Source of the DNA: Whalleya microplaca
Taxonomy: Eukaryota > Ascomycota > Sordariomycetes > Xylariales > Xylariaceae
Length of the DNA stretch: 64,000 bases
Direction: 5' to 3'
Assembly (NCBI GenBank): GCA_022497155.1
Contig: MU385724.1
Span: 496,001 to 560,000 of the forward strand
Positions 24,950-38,400 of this stretch are shown here, piece by piece. Below the pieces are notes generated by a model that did no database searches, had not been told where the DNA came from, and saw nothing but the letters and a program-made list of their open reading frames with translations. Position 1 is the first letter of the stretch. Each line of letters begins with the position of its first letter. A program made the translations under genes and the position numbers.

Positions 24950-25868
24950 CGGGTGTGGTGTTTTTGGGGTCGGGGTGGGATGGTGGGTGTGACTGAGGTG
25001 GCTAAGTACGGAGTAAAAGTTTGTTTTTTTGCTCGTCTGGGTTAACTGTATAGGGAAGTGTTGTAAGCCACAGCTCAGGTTAGTCAGGTCTCGACGTAGG
25101 ATGGATAATATTATAATAGAGATAGTTGTGAAAGCGGAGACAATTACCGTGACATTCTTCATCTTAGTAGAATGAATGACAAGCTTTTAATTACCAGAAG
25201 AGGTCCAGTTACTAGAAGGAATGAAACTCAGTGACGAGTTCTTAATTGCCCGGTGTTAAATTTCACGGGAAAATGTTTCTCGTGAACCTTGAGAGCTGCT
25301 ATAGGCCTGACTATTCTTAAGACCAGGAAGTCTAGCTATGATAGGAGAATCGAGTATCAGAAGAGCTCAGAATACCAACCAAAATAATTTTTTTATTAGG
25401 CTGGCCATGTTCGCCAATGAATTTGAAGTACTCTCACAGATAATTAAGGGAGATAACCGCTGTTGACGGTATATCTAAATACACGCCCTGAAAGATAGGA
25501 GGTGACACCGATCGCAGATGGGGCAGACTGTATCTGATAATTAATATACATAGATATATGCAAGTATCTGCTTCAGAGGCAGCTCCAAGGAGCCTGAACA
25601 TCTTCGATGCTTGGCTTCAGCTAACCAAGCTCAAGCCTCGCACAGTCAGTTGGAGCATCATACTATACCAATGAACCCATCCTACACCAGCACTTCTCAC
25701 TAGGTGGCGTATAGATGATTCTAAAGCCCCTAAAAACTTATGCCTGCCCATTCATTCAACCCAAAAACGCCATGCGATGCAGTAATTGTCCCACGAAACC
25801 CGCTGTAGCCCGTCTAGTTCCGTACATAGCACACACAAAGGTAAAGCACACAACGAAGCACTCACTCA
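24950..25868. other. Intergenic, no supported gene
   Basis: AT-rich DNA between the tRNA and SYS1. A minus-strand open frame over the tRNA (24875-25162) reads SRDRTGDLRIT, a well-known spurious translation of tRNA antisense and not a gene. No other structure was found. Confidence 0.4.
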
Positions 25869-26601
25869 CTACCTGGCTCCTTCACTTTTAACCCCCACCA
25901 TCTCGTACTCGCCCGCTCCGTCTCTTCCCCGGCCCCTGCCGCGGCCTCTCGAGATGCCCATCTCCAGGTCGCCGTTCTCGCCGCCGGCATTGCCGTTCTG
26001 TACCGCGGCCTCGGTGGTGCCCTCTGCGTTGGCGGTGTTCCTCCCGCCGCCGCCGAAACTAATTGGTCGGAGCTCCCTCCATCGACATCCGTACGTCCCT
26101 CCTGCGACGGCGACGGTACACGACAATGCCATTATAACCCACCACGCAACATGCCGCGGTATGAACCCCGTGTAGAAGGTCACGATGACGAGGTGGATGA
26201 AGTGGAGCGTGATCGCGAAGTCGAGGACTAGCTTGGACCGCCCTATTAACACCACCATGGCCACGACACTACCTATAGTCAGCAACCGAACAACCCAGGT
26301 ATAACTCATAAAGACAAAGTCAAAAAAGGGGGGGGGGGGGGGGAGACACGAACATCGCACCAGCGCAGCACAGCCAGACGAAGCCCATCAGCCACCCCTG
26401 TGTGGTGTCGCCGCGCAGGCTGGCCCAGCCGAAGACGAGGTCGAGGTCGAAGCGCGACCCGACCATCAGCGTCGTGAAGACCATCAGCACCAACGCGGCG
26501 ACGTAGTATATGCCCTGCAGCGCGGCGATCTGGCCCAGGATGCGCAGCGGCGGGAGCTCCGTTATGGCGCCCGGCCGAGGCGGCCTTCTTCGTCTCGCCA
26601 T
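25869..26601 (-). CDS. SYS1: Golgi membrane protein SYS1
   Basis: Two exons, complement(join(25869..26272,26361..26601)), 214 aa. SYS1 is a four-pass Golgi protein that recruits the acetylated Arf-like GTPase Arl3/ARFRP1. The N-terminal PPLRILGQIAALQGIYYVAALVLMVFTTLMVG, the SLRGDTTQGW motif, RSKLVLDFAITLHFIHLVIVTFYT and CRWRELRPISFGG are family hallmarks. The tail is a Gly/Arg run (RGRGRGRGRDGAGEYEM). The donor GTGCGA is slightly unusual but keeps phase and joins WLCCAG to SVVAMVVLIGRSK. The 88-nt intron contains a pure C16 run on the coding strand (G16 at 26328-26343 on the plus strand) and a CTGAC branch motif. Confidence 0.9.
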
Positions 26602-27419
26602 CGGGTCTCAGGGATGTGTAGAAAAGGAGAGCGAGCAGCTATGGGGTGGGCAGCTCGAGATAGGTAGGTAGGTAGGTAGGTAGGTAGGTAGGTAGGTGTC
26701 GTCTACAAGCGGAAACGGTATGAACGAGCGGATCGAATGGAAGACGAGGTCGAAGTCAATTAATGGATAGGCGTCACTATAACGTGACCATATCCGATTG
26801 GACACTGGTGTTTGTGAGCTGACCACAGGGGCCGTGTATGCCGTGTATGCCGTGAATGCGGCGTTGGTTAGTGCGACGTTATGCTATTACAATACAAGTA
26901 CAAGTATGCAAGTATGCAAGTAAGTTGTGTAAGTAATAAGGAAGGAAGAGACAGCGTCGTCGAGAGCTCGTCTCTCTCCAAAATTGGCTGATGACAGAAC
27001 CAACCAAAAAGGGTCGGTGCTTTCCCTCTCCTAGAATAATACAGCTGACAGATTACCTACTGTGATTCCGGCACGGAAAGGGAGGCGCCAGATTTAAAGT
27101 TAATTTCAGCCCACGTCTAGTCCCAATACGGCTAGCGTATCTTGGCAGCGTGCGCCACACCCACACCAGCTCACGACCTCACGTGCATTACATCTTCATC
27201 GGAAAAGCGGGGACCTGCGAAAGCTACCTAGGTATGTACTCCGTACCTTATCGGAAGTACCTATCTGCGCTTGAAGCTCCCACCCTCGTGCGACAGTCGA
27301 CTTGAAGAACCAGTACCTACCTCGCCGCTTCCCCGCGAGCAACATACCTACCCATACGCCCTGAACGAACCGAGCCATCCCCTCGAGTGCTCCCCACCGG
27401 AATATAAGGTAGCTTCACG
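26602..27419. other. Divergent promoter region SYS1 / COA6
   Basis: About 0.8 kb between two divergent genes. It contains a (TAGG)n microsatellite at about 26662-26697, short direct repeats CCGTGTATG and CAAGTATG near 26833-26925, and an AGGTA-CTCCGTACCT palindromic motif near 27230-27250. No gene. Confidence 0.45.
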
Positions 27420-27840
27420 ATGGGCTTCTTCGGACTCTTCGGCTCGGCGGAGGACAAGCGCAAGGAGGAGGTGCGCACCGGCGCGCGCGCCCCCGACCGC
27501 TCCGAGCGCAAGCAGTGCTGGGAGGCGCGCGACAACTTCTACCGCTGCCTCGACCGCCACGACGTCATCGACGCGACGGCCGGCGACGGCAAGAAGGTCG
27601 CCGAGAAGCAGTGCGCGGCGGAGAACAAGGCCTTCGAGCATAACTGCGCTAGTGCTTGGGTGGGTTTTGCTGGCAACGCGATTGTCCCTCAGGACTTACC
27701 TGGCTGACCTGGGTATGCAGGTCGCGTATTTCAAGCGCTACCGCGTCGCCGATTACCAGAAGAAAAAGACCCTCGAACGGTTAGAGAAGGAGGGCGCGAA
27801 TCAGATGGCCATTGAGGGACCTGGATCCAAGGCGGTATGA
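27420..27840 (+). CDS. COA6: Cytochrome c oxidase assembly factor 6 (COA6-like)
   Basis: Two exons, join(27420..27659,27721..27840), 119 aa. The protein is a twin-Cys CHCH protein of the mitochondrial intermembrane space that helps deliver copper to the CuA site of COX2. The CX9C motif CWEARDNFYRC and the CX10C motif CAAENKAFEHNC are visible, the exact spacing of COA6. After the intron it continues VAYFKRYRVADYQKKKTLERLEKEGANQ, the conserved helix. The 61-nt intron has GTGGGT, GCTGAC and TATGCAG signals. The start ATG gives MGFFGLFG, usual for fungal homologues. The gene is divergent from SYS1. Confidence 0.9.
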
Positions 27841-29819
27841 GACTAGGCAGTCTTGCTCCGGAGACTTTACTATAAATGAGGATCATGGGATATTCTCACC
27901 TTGGATGGCGGCTTGTTATGTATCATGTATGTACTATATTGTATGTACGCATGTGAACAGCATTGGACGGTGTTCCGGATGGGAAAAACGATTTAGGTTA
28001 GATTTGAAGCTCTCCTTTCAAAGAATTGATGCTGCAGTTTCAGCACATTACGATTGAGCAGCCGGGTGTACTCTTGCAAATCTGCCACTAATTAAGAGTC
28101 AACTCAGTCAATTCATTCTTTGAAGAGCAATGCCGTGTAACCTATTCTCTATTCCTAGCGACATTTTTGACTACGATGGGATAATATAATGAGGAGCATA
28201 ATCACCTGACGGAGTGCAAGATGAAGCTATGAAGGCAGAACCTACATATATACATGAGGCAGCCATATGTAGGCTTATACTCAGCTCTATGGCTCTAATC
28301 CAACAGCCCCGTATCATCAGAAAAGGGGGTCTCTCATTCTCATGATGCTATTCACTCCAGGAGGGCATCAACATATCATTCTGTTCCGGTCTCAGCAGAA
28401 GTCAGTCTTTTCAAGAATCTGAAATAAATCGCGCCAAGTGGTGACCGATGACATAATGGTTTGACTCGACAATGGTCTTGTTATGGTGGCCGGGTACTTT
28501 TAGAAATTGCGCCAATACGGCACAGCAGTAAAGTAATCTTATATTAGGGGCCAGGAGCTGCCTGTACCTGAAAGCCATCTATGTATAGTAGAATTCAGGC
28601 TCGACTGGTTCATTGAAAACATTCAATTGATTACATATTGCCAAGCACATCAGAATCCATTTTGTGTCCAGGGCTATCTGAAGGAAGTCGCTATGGAAAA
28701 TTTCATGTCCGTATTCAAGACTACCATCCTGAGTGATCGCAAAGGCACTTTGAATTTCTCTGAAAGAACAGAAAACCCATTGAACACATTCGCGGTGCTC
28801 TTGATCCAGTTTGATATATCAGTGATAAGCATACTATGATACTGATTATATCGTGGTTTATGTACCTTGATGGCCTGAAAGATATATGATCTAGGTCATG
28901 CAGTCTCCAAGGCCAGTTTTGGGCAAGTCAAGAAGCCGTCACAAAACTAAACTAGGTGCAAGGATCAGGGTCGGGGACGAAGAGAAATAGAGGGATGCGG
29001 AGGCGGATCATGATCATCACTATAGTATAGAATTCCCGATTACTGAACAAAGGCCAGCCAACTAGTGGCTTTCCGACTATAATACTGGTTCCCAAATTCT
29101 AACATAGTGTTTTCATGTACTATGTAAGTAGCTATGCCTCTTCCAGCCAATACAAAGTAGTTATAGTCTAACTATGTGCTGCTCTTCTGCGGCGCGGTCG
29201 TACGTAGAACTTGGTTGTGCTGGCATTGATCTGCGGGAATAAAGGCGTCTATTTAGCTAGCAGCGACAAGTATAGAGTCTTGTAAGTCAGCGCCGAAAGC
29301 TGTAGCAACGACAATCGGACACCGAGTCGAGTGGAAATTACAGGCTAGTCCGCAGATCTCTATGCTTTAAATGACTACACAGTTCTGCTAATTCATTCTC
29401 GGCTCTATACAACTAGATATCAGGTTACATAAAGGTACCTGTACACTGGGCGTTTCTCAGTTGAATCTTACGACGGGATTGTGATGCCGTCCAAGAGGAG
29501 TGTAAATAAAGCCCTCCACAATGTGGGCGGAGGATGGCTCGGCAAATGCTGCAGAACTTGGGCTGTGCCTCAAGGAGCCTGGTGTTGAGTCCAAAGAAAG
29601 AGTTACGGGTCGACAGCGTAAGTCACTCGATGCCAGAAGCCCCTATACGGTCTGAATACCATGCGGTTGAACGTGTACATAAACCCTTCGTTCCCAGAGC
29701 ACGTCAGTCAGTTATATCTTCCATCATCGACAACAACATCCAACTTACAGACATAAAATTAAATACCTAATACACTATAATCGTTACTTTCTCCGCTCAA
29801 ATCACTAAACACCATAATC
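27841..29819. other. Gene-poor interval
   Basis: No supported gene. It carries dispersed repeat family A copy 2 (28184-28283). Open frames are short and AT-rich. The last 300 bases are the probable promoter of the small secreted protein. Confidence 0.4.
28184..28283 (+). repeat. Dispersed repeat family A, copy 2
   Basis: It shares AATGAGGAGCATAA, GGAGTGCAAGATGAAGCTAT and a TATATATACATG-type core with the copies near 4576 (+) and 45290-45385 (-). Divergence is high and mostly C/T or G/A. Confidence 0.5.
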
Positions 29820-30252
29820 ATGCAGTTCACCACTACTGCTCTCCTGACTTCCCTCGTGGCCTCTGCCATGGGCGTCGTCGCCAAGCCCCTGGAATCGAAA
29901 GCCGAGGTCCACACCTTCGCCGGGGACAACTGCGACGGAAAAGACGATCCCACGGCGCTCACCGGATCCGGGTCGTACCGGTGCATAGCGGTCTCCGGCA
30001 AGCGATCCATCAGGGCTCCCGAGAAAAAGTGAGGTATACTTACCTAACCTATCACCCTGTGCCTATCTTCTTCTCTTTGCTTTCTCCTCCCCCACTCTCT
30101 ATGAAACCTGCTGACCATAATGTGACATGAATAGGGGCTGTAATATCAAGACTTTCAGTGGCAGTGACTGCAAGGGCAGCTCTTGGAAGGTCCCCGATGG
30201 CGATGTGGGATGCCACTCGGTTCTGTTCGCCTCCGTGGAGATCCAGTGCTAG
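29820..30252 (+). CDS. Small secreted six-cysteine protein (effector-like)
   Basis: Two exons, join(29820..30028,30135..30252), 108 aa. The first 21 residues (MQFTTTALLTSLVASAMGVVA) are a clear signal peptide. The mature part has six Cys and looks duplicated. The exon 1 part carries TFAGDNCDG then YRC, the exon 2 part TFSGSDCKG then GC, and a terminal C closes the protein. A dibasic KR (SGKRSIR) and KK (EKKG) lie between the halves and could be Kex2 sites. The 106-nt intron is GTGAGG...ATAG in phase 2, and the splice restores EKKGCNIKTFSG. I do not recognise a family. Small Cys-rich secreted proteins of this type act in host or microbe interactions, but that role is inference only. Confidence 0.75.
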
Positions 30253-33200
30253 GAGATCCATCGGCCGTGCATCGATGGGATATATATCTGGTCAACGAGT
30301 TTCAGATGAAGCAATGAGTATGGAAATTCAGGCATCGCAATGAGCTCTACAAAAAGCCCCTTTTCCCCTCTCACCTATAATGTTGCAATTAACACAGGTT
30401 CACTGTAGCAATATACAATTTTACATCTTTTATTTAAAGTTCTTTTACGAGAGCCTCCATAGTTATATTTAGCACTCTTGTTGTTCTTGCAATCATCTCG
30501 TAGGTGCTGCCGTAGTCACAGCTTCCGAAACTCAATTGCAATGCATCGACTTGAGTTGGTCTTGATATGATTGCTGAAAAGCTTATATTATATATAGTGC
30601 ACCTGAAATTGACTCCTCTTTTGAACCAATTGCATTATGAGTTTCATCCCACTTTGAAGTGATATAGAACATAACATGAAAGGGGTTAGTACAAGTAGGC
30701 TATATATGGGCTTCATCTGTATCTATGGACTGGTCAGTAGGTAGAACAGCGCTTCGAAACACATACACTGCCAAACTGTACCTGAAGTCTAAAGGGTACC
30801 TTCACCATTGACATATAAAATCAGAACTGTAGCATTGTAACATAGCCTTAAAGTCATTCTGTAGGTATAAATTCTTAAACCTTTATAGAATGAAATATCT
30901 CTTGAGACTTTAAAGCTTGTTTATGTGCTTCTTCTAAAATATGTTAGGAAGGATAAAGACTAGAGACGTAGAAACAGAAGTGAGGGCTTATAGACAATCG
31001 CTTAGACAGCGAAGATCATAGTTAGTAGATATCATATTCAGTGATGTTGAAGTTTTATAGGATCTAACACTTGCTGGTTGTCAATTCTGTGGCCTTTGCC
31101 ATCCCCTTGAGCCAAGACGCGCGAACGTGTATATTCCAACACCATTCGTAGTATTTGGCACTGGTCAACTTACGCAAGTAGTCATAGCTGTACAAAAGAG
31201 CCGACGTTGTTGGAGCGAATACTGACCTTTATGACGATGAAGGGCCTTAGAGACTGACCCCTGAATGTTCTTATTGCGTACAAGTAGCCATTGGGATTAT
31301 ATGCTAGAAAACCAAGATCATTCCTTGTGAAGTCTATCCAGGTTAAACTAGAATCTTCATGAATGCGAAAGCTGTCATATTCTTTACCTGGTGAAGACCT
31401 TTCTCAAACATGACAATCGCAGGTTTCTGGGTTACTAGCTACGGGTAGACAATAACAAGAGTAATGGTTTCGTCCTGTGCTAAAAGCTGTAGGCTTGTCG
31501 TTTAGCCCTTTCCCAGTCCTGCCCCTTTCATCCGTTGCATTTGAACTCGACTTCCTGTAAGTGAAGCCTCCCTCTCGAAATGCTGTGCCTTCCCAATATT
31601 TGGTTACCGCGTAATTGTCTTTCATTGAATTCATCCCTACACGAGTCTATTGTGCCCCTCAATAACGCCACATGATTGAAATATGTTCCCTATGAAGTCG
31701 GGGGCCTCCAAGGTGGACGTCCACCTTAACTTGAACTCTTCGTTAAATAACAACTCTGGGATTGAATGCTCGATCAGATAGTGCGATTCTTTGGAAGTAT
31801 TGATATCTATTTTGCTAGGGTTAAGGCTCTCTTTGAGCCTATATATGGTCGTGCCTTATATGTATAGATAGGGGGTACTGCCTCTAGTTTCCCTTCACTC
31901 AATAAGCTATCATGCCCATTCCCTAGTTCCATAGCTACTGATAGTTATACGCCGTTATAAATCTAGGCCTTTGCCTAGCTTTATTTGCTTGACTACCGGC
32001 TTGGAAAAGTCTTATTGTCACGAGTGTCATTGACTGCTTTGACACTCCGACACTGGGTAGACTTGAAGTACGCGATATAGCAAATATAAACACTCATTCC
32101 TTCCTCCACTCAGTGAAAATATTTCCCTGCTGAGTGATTGCAAAATATTGCGTCCAAGGGTAACATACGTTTCTCCTTACTTACAGGGCTTCTTCATTGA
32201 TTGATCCTGAATACTTATATGTGTTGTCCAGTAGGCCCACAGATCTACCCTTAGCACGGCAGCTTCCTCGACGTCTCTGAAGATCCAGCCTCGGATTCCC
32301 TAGATCTCCCCGGGAACCAATCCTTCTTTGAACCTAGTTCTTCCTTGCACCCAGTCGGCTGGGAAATGCTAAGGCTGAGCATCGCTACCACTGGATTCCC
32401 GCTCGTGGATCGCACCGCAGCCTTCGGCTTCTTGTACGTAGGTAGTCTGCGGAAGTTCCCTAGGGATTGCCCAGTCTGCGTGGTTTATTAGTAATATACC
32501 GGAGTGGTGTAGACTTAAAGAGTAACTTCATCTTCAGCCTTATTATTAGGTAGGTGTGCCTCGCTTACGGCAGCCTGTCATATCTAAGTACCAAAAGGGG
32601 CCATGTAGTGTGAACATTGATTAGGTAATTACAAGCTACACATTCAACAGAGACTCCTGCGGCCTCAAAATTTGTAATTGAGACTACCTATGTACACAGA
32701 AAGAGGGGGGGAAAGGGGAGGGGGGGGAGGAAAACGCCGTCGCGAGAGAGATCCACGGTAAAATTTTTACCAGTTCGGTCTACCAGGTTCGGCGTCCCGC
32801 CTGTCATTTCCGAAGCCAGAATGCGGCGCGGGCGCGGGACCCGAGTGCCTGGCTCGGGAATCTGGCGCGCGGCGGAGAGGAGTAGGAGAGAAGGGAGATC
32901 TGCCCGGGGCTGCCGGATTGGGCGGTCGCGAACCGGGAACGCGTTGGGCTGCGGCAGATAATAGCTATCAGGAGAACCGGGTATTTTGCTCTGGGTTTGC
33001 ACGACTGGGGTTTTGCACACGTGGGAATGGGAAGGGGTGGTGACTGTGTGGGTGGGAGAGATGCAATTTATTTTAACCAAGCGGTTTATTCTGGTAGTTT
33101 GTGGCCGGCTGGTTGTGGTTAGGAATGTTGATGCAATTTTTTGATATCCCCTTACGTCGGTCATTTTGTGGCCTAGCTGATGTAATGAATGATCTGTCAG

Positions 33201-35482
33201 TTGTAAATGCTTACTGCCATGCCTATCGTAATAGGTAGTCAAGTTGATCGAAAGACGTTCACAAGTTTACGGAGTATAATTCTAGTCTTGCTATATTTCG
33301 GTACTCGGCATTCAATATTATATCCTACAGCGAATAATACTCTTAAACCACTAAGTATAAATTTTGAAGCCAGTGCCCAGGACGAAATCTCGGCATTGCG
33401 GCAGAGGAACATGTTGTTGGAAGTATCGTAGCGAGCGGCTTTCCTCCAACGAGATCCTCTAAAATGTTCCGACGATCATTCCGTCGTGGTTGAGAGTGGA
33501 GCTAGCAGGGGGTGGCACACCTTGTCGAGCTGAACTTTTTTTATTACTGCAAAGTTTAGGGGATAGAGAAGTGGGGAGACAGTCATCATCAACGTGTCGC
33601 CTTGCCGTCTTCCTCTACGAATTCGGCAAATCCGGCAAACTGGTATCCTCCGATGCGTTGAATATGTAGAAGGTCATATTTATTAGATTTCCTCTCGTAA
33701 CCCCCTGATATGGCTGACTCGAGGTGCATCTGCCATGTACGCGTGTAAGCAGGAGTGCTTCCTGCCTCTGCATCTTGCTGCCCAGCTGGTCTAGTAACAC
33801 GAAAGGGAGTGCGGATTAGTGATTATTCAGGCAGTTCAGGCATTCTCAATGCTAGGGGTGTCTGCGTGTCTTGGCTGTGGAATAGTGGAATATCAGAGAT
33901 CGGCTTTTGTCAATCATTACGAGTTATGAACGGCAGTGTCCGTTGACTTCCCAATAGATGTCAGTTTCAGAAAAAAATGATGAATTAGACAAACAAACAA
34001 AATGGACTACGGACAAGTCATGCAGAGAGATTAATAGCGAATATCAAATCGTGGCTTAGACGGGCTGCGTTCCTGGCTACAGGTCCATTCGCTCGGCAAA
34101 GCGGACCAAGAGTACAAAGTGGTATTATTATAAGGTAGGTACTCCGTAGCTAATTATGTATGTACATATGTACTGACGCGCTTAGGCTTGGGTGCCACAG
34201 TCGCTCAGTCGCTGTGCCTGGTCATCGTGTCTTTCCACTTATGCAAGGTTCCAGCTGACATAACAGCCGTGGACCTGAACACCCGCCATTGCATCCATCT
34301 CAGCAGGCTGCGGGTGCAGCAGCATACAGCCCCACTCGGAGCACCAAAACTGCCCCCGAGTTCTGGACCACCTCCCTGTCTGCCGTACATAAAATAGCTC
34401 GAAATAGCCGGAAATAGCTGGGTGCACTCGTCGTCAGCTGGCATGCCAGGTGGCTGGAGGCCAGACAGCAAAATGCAAGGCAGTGGCCCTGCACATTACC
34501 CAGCTGCCCAGGTAGGTAGGTACGAGAGGGTAGGTACCTAATATCTCAGATGCACATGCACATGTCAAAAACAACTGCTGCTGTTCATCTCATTCTTTTA
34601 TATAATTATACTGAACATTCTTACCATTCTATGTTACCATTTCATATTATTGGTCGTGAAGTTATGAATTACCGGCCTATCTATGTGTAGCACTCACTCA
34701 CTCTCAGTCCTAATAACGTAACTCCTGTCTCTCTTTATTCTATTAGGACGATAATCACAGTAGATCCTTGAGGCTGTATTTGTGCAATTTGACGTATTCG
34801 TACCCACGTATGCATGTATCCACCACGGCGACCCTGCCACTTTGCCTGTCTGCCACTGTCTGCCACTGTACGCAGTAAACCGGATCCACCCGTTGCCAAC
34901 TTTCTCTGTCTGCACACTGCATTGCTCCTGCTGCTGCTGCTTCTGCTAGGTACGAATGCGCTGCTGCAAGAAGAGAAACCTTACCTAGCCAGCTAATTAG
35001 GTACATACGGTTATTAGGCTAGACACTGCAATTACTGTGTACTTCCTGCATAGCTGTTCTCATAACTGACTGGGAGGTACGGATAGAAGCACAACCCAAG
35101 CACAACCCAACCACAACACAACAAAATCTCACATCTCATCTTCAGTCAATCTCCTATCTTCAGAACACCAGTCCCATACATACGCATAGCAACAACAATT
35201 ATCGTTCACGCCCCCCCCCTCCCCCCCTTCCTCCCCAATCTCTTCACACTCGTCTCTCGGTTGTTGCCAATTCTCTTCTTCTTCTTCTTCTTCTACCACT
35301 AAACCATAAACAACTGCACTACGGATTGGATTAGAACGCGCCGCGATTTCTCGCCTCCCCCCGACGACCCACCAGCTAATTTCAACCACTGGGCCACCGG
35401 GCGAGGATTGCAGATGGTGCATTGTTCGAAATCCTCCCTAGCCCGTTCCTGAGCCAGTTTCTGAGAATTGCGAATCCGAAAT
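30253..35482. other. Long gene-poor interval, AT-rich then GC-variable
   Basis: About 5.2 kb. From 30.3 to 32.6 kb it is AT-rich with no open frame of note and looks like decayed repeat DNA. An open frame at 32688-33242 (-) is Pro/Arg-rich without a domain and is not called. From about 34.9 kb the sequence becomes C/T-rich (runs at 35210-35235, (TTC)n at 35275-35294), as expected for the promoter and leader of the downstream PI4P 5-kinase. Confidence 0.4.
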
Positions 35483-38400
35483 ATGCCCTCGTTCCTGAAC
35501 GACGAGAACTCTCCCATCTATCCCCCCAACGCCGGCGTCGTCCACCTCGGAAGCCAATACGCAAACCAATACGCAAACCAATACGAGCCCGGTTTCAGCA
35601 AGCTAATTGACTCCAAGGATCACATCATCCGCCGACCGCTGACCACCACCATCGACCACACGAATGACCATTTCGACGACAATTCATCAGAGCACTCCTC
35701 CCGTGGTAGCTCCCACCAGCGCCTACGGATGAATGGGGACGGGCCGCTCCCGTCGAGCATGACGCCCTTGCCCAATGGCAGGTCGAGTCGAGGAGCTGCG
35801 AACGAGGCCGACGCGAGATACCCTTCGTCGAATGCGAATGCGAATGCGAAGTCTTCGTTCGCCCCCGAGAGACATTCCACTGAGCGCCAGCGCCAGGCCC
35901 AGGCTCCTGTCAATGGAATATCCACAAACGGTGAATATCCACGGTTGAGCACCTCTGAGTCGCTGCCCCCGAAGCGCAGCTCTGTCGAATCGGCCTCCCG
36001 TGCATCGGTGCAACATGCCCTGGCTGAGCCCAACAACCGGCGGCCGTTGACTAATGGTGACACGTCAAACCTGGCCTCCATACCCTCTGACGCTGCCGTC
36101 CCGAGCTACCTGCATACCAGCCCCTCTCTGGCACCGTCAACCCCTAATTCAGACCCCGTCCAACGCAACACGCCGTCACCGCATAGGTTTTCACCACCTG
36201 CCAATTTCCAATCAAGTAATGTGGGTGCCTCCGCATCAACATCGGCCCTGCAGGCTCCCTCGGCTGGAATCAAGCACAGACATACCCTCGAGGTGCCCAG
36301 GGTCCAAGGTCGAGGCTCGAAAGACAGCAACGATACCGCATACACCAGTGGCCGATTCTCTCCCACCGCAGCTGGGGCTGGCCAACGTAGAGGTTCATTA
36401 AGTTTGGGGAGGAGGAACACGCGTTCCCTACACTCTGACATGCCTCGCGACGAAATAATGCCCGACGATGACGCGCTTAGGTGGGCAGAAGCATATCGGC
36501 AGAAGCGTGCTAAGAAGAAGAAGCGGGAGGAGGAGGATGACGACAGGGTCTTGGTGGGCACGAAGGTGGACGAGAATCACGCGAACTGGACGACGGCATA
36601 TAACATGTTGACCGGCATTCGAGTGTCCGTCTCCCGCACGAATGCGAAGCTCGACCGTCCCCTGACCGATGCCGACTTCGAGGCTAAGCAGAAATCGACG
36701 TTTGATATGTATGCCCCCCTCAGTTCCGCCCTTCCGCCCCTTCCGCCCCTTTCGCTCCGTGGCCCCATTCCATAGTAAACATGCTAACATAGAACAGCGC
36801 TGGGAACGAGTTGGTGCCTTCCGCAAAGTACGACTTCAAGTTCAAGGATTATGCGCCCTGGGTCTTCCGACATCTTCGTGCGCTCTTTAGGTTAGACCCT
36901 GCCGACTACCTGATGTCACTGACTGGCAAATACATCTTGTCCGAACTTGGCTCTCCTGGGAAGAGTGGTAGCTTCTTCTACTTCTCTAGAGACTACAAGT
37001 ACATCATCAAGACGATACACCATGCGGAACACAAATTTCTGCGAAAGATATTGAAAGAATACTACACTCATGTCACAGACAACCCGAACACGCTTCTCTC
37101 CCAGTTCTACGGCCTGCACCGGGTTAAGATGCCCTACGGCAAGAAAATCCACTTTGTCGTCATGAACAACCTCTTCCCGCCTCATAGAGATATCCACACG
37201 ACGTTTGATCTGAAGGGCTCTACGGTTGGGCGAGACTATCAAGAAGAGAATCTAGCAAAGAATCCGCGGGCAACCTTGAAAGATCTGAACTGGCTGAGAC
37301 GGAAGAGGCACCTCGAGTTGGGACTACAAAAGAAGAGGCTATTCCTGCAGCAATTAGAGCGCGATGTCCGGTTATTACAGAAGTTGAAGATCATGGATTA
37401 CTCTCTCCTGATTGGCATCCATGACTTGCAAAAAGGAAACGAGGAGAATCTCCGAGATAAGACTCTACAGGTATTCAACCCAGGGGGAGACGGACCTAGC
37501 GAAGACGGATTCGACCCTAGCTCTGTCCTTATGAGAACGCCGTCGAAGTTGGAGAATGCGCGCAAGGCAAGGGAGTTGAGACAGATGATCAAGGCTGAAC
37601 GGCCTATACCTATGGGCCAAACCAGCAGCAGGATGCCCGACGAATTACAAGAAGGTCAGAGTCGAGGCGGCATGTTCTACAACGACGATGGTGGGATACG
37701 GGCGACGCACGAGAACAATGACCCGGCCGATGAAATATACTATCTGGGAGTCATCGACTGCTTGACACACGTGAGTGGCGGTCTTTTATTCAACTATAAC
37801 CTGCTTCCCCCTATTTAGTACGCAAAACTGACTTGACAATAGTACGGCGTTATCAAGAAGATAGAACATTTTTGGAAAGGTCTATCTAGCGATCGTACGC
37901 AAATCTCCGCCCTCCCTCCTGAAGAGTATGGCGATCGTTTTATCAAGTTCATGTCGGGTATCACGATGTCGCAAGAGGAAGCGGCCAGAGACGCCTTCGA
38001 GCGCGAGGCCGCGGCAGAAGCAGCAGCGGAAGAAGAGGCAGAGCGCGCCCGCGCGGAGGGTGCCCAGGCATCAGGGTCCGAAGCCGCACCACCTCAACCT
38101 TCGTATTTACCGCCGCCGCCGCCAGGCATGCGAAGCCCGCAATCACCAGAACCGAATCCTACCGTAGAGAAAGCCCTCAAGAAGGCCTGTAAGAAGGAGC
38201 AAGACGTCTCAAAGGAAGAGCAGCTGCCGGAACGCAAGATGACAACAGCGATGTCGCCGCCTAACGGACGGCCCAACTCGCATGCCGTCCTACCAGTCGT
38301 CGAGGAGACAGCTGAGGCAGGCTCGATCGGCGGACGGAGCCGGGGCGAGAGCGTCAACGGGTCGAGGCCGTTCACGCCGGCGAAGCGACACGACGGGTTC

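Noticed and set aside
24875..25162. Minus-strand open frame with SRDRTGDLRIT sequence
   Set aside because: This is the antisense translation of the tRNA T-arm and is a common false protein in databases.
32688..33242. 184-codon minus-strand frame rich in Pro, Arg and Thr
   Set aside because: No domain, biased composition and a start context without support; it crosses a G-rich low-complexity stretch.
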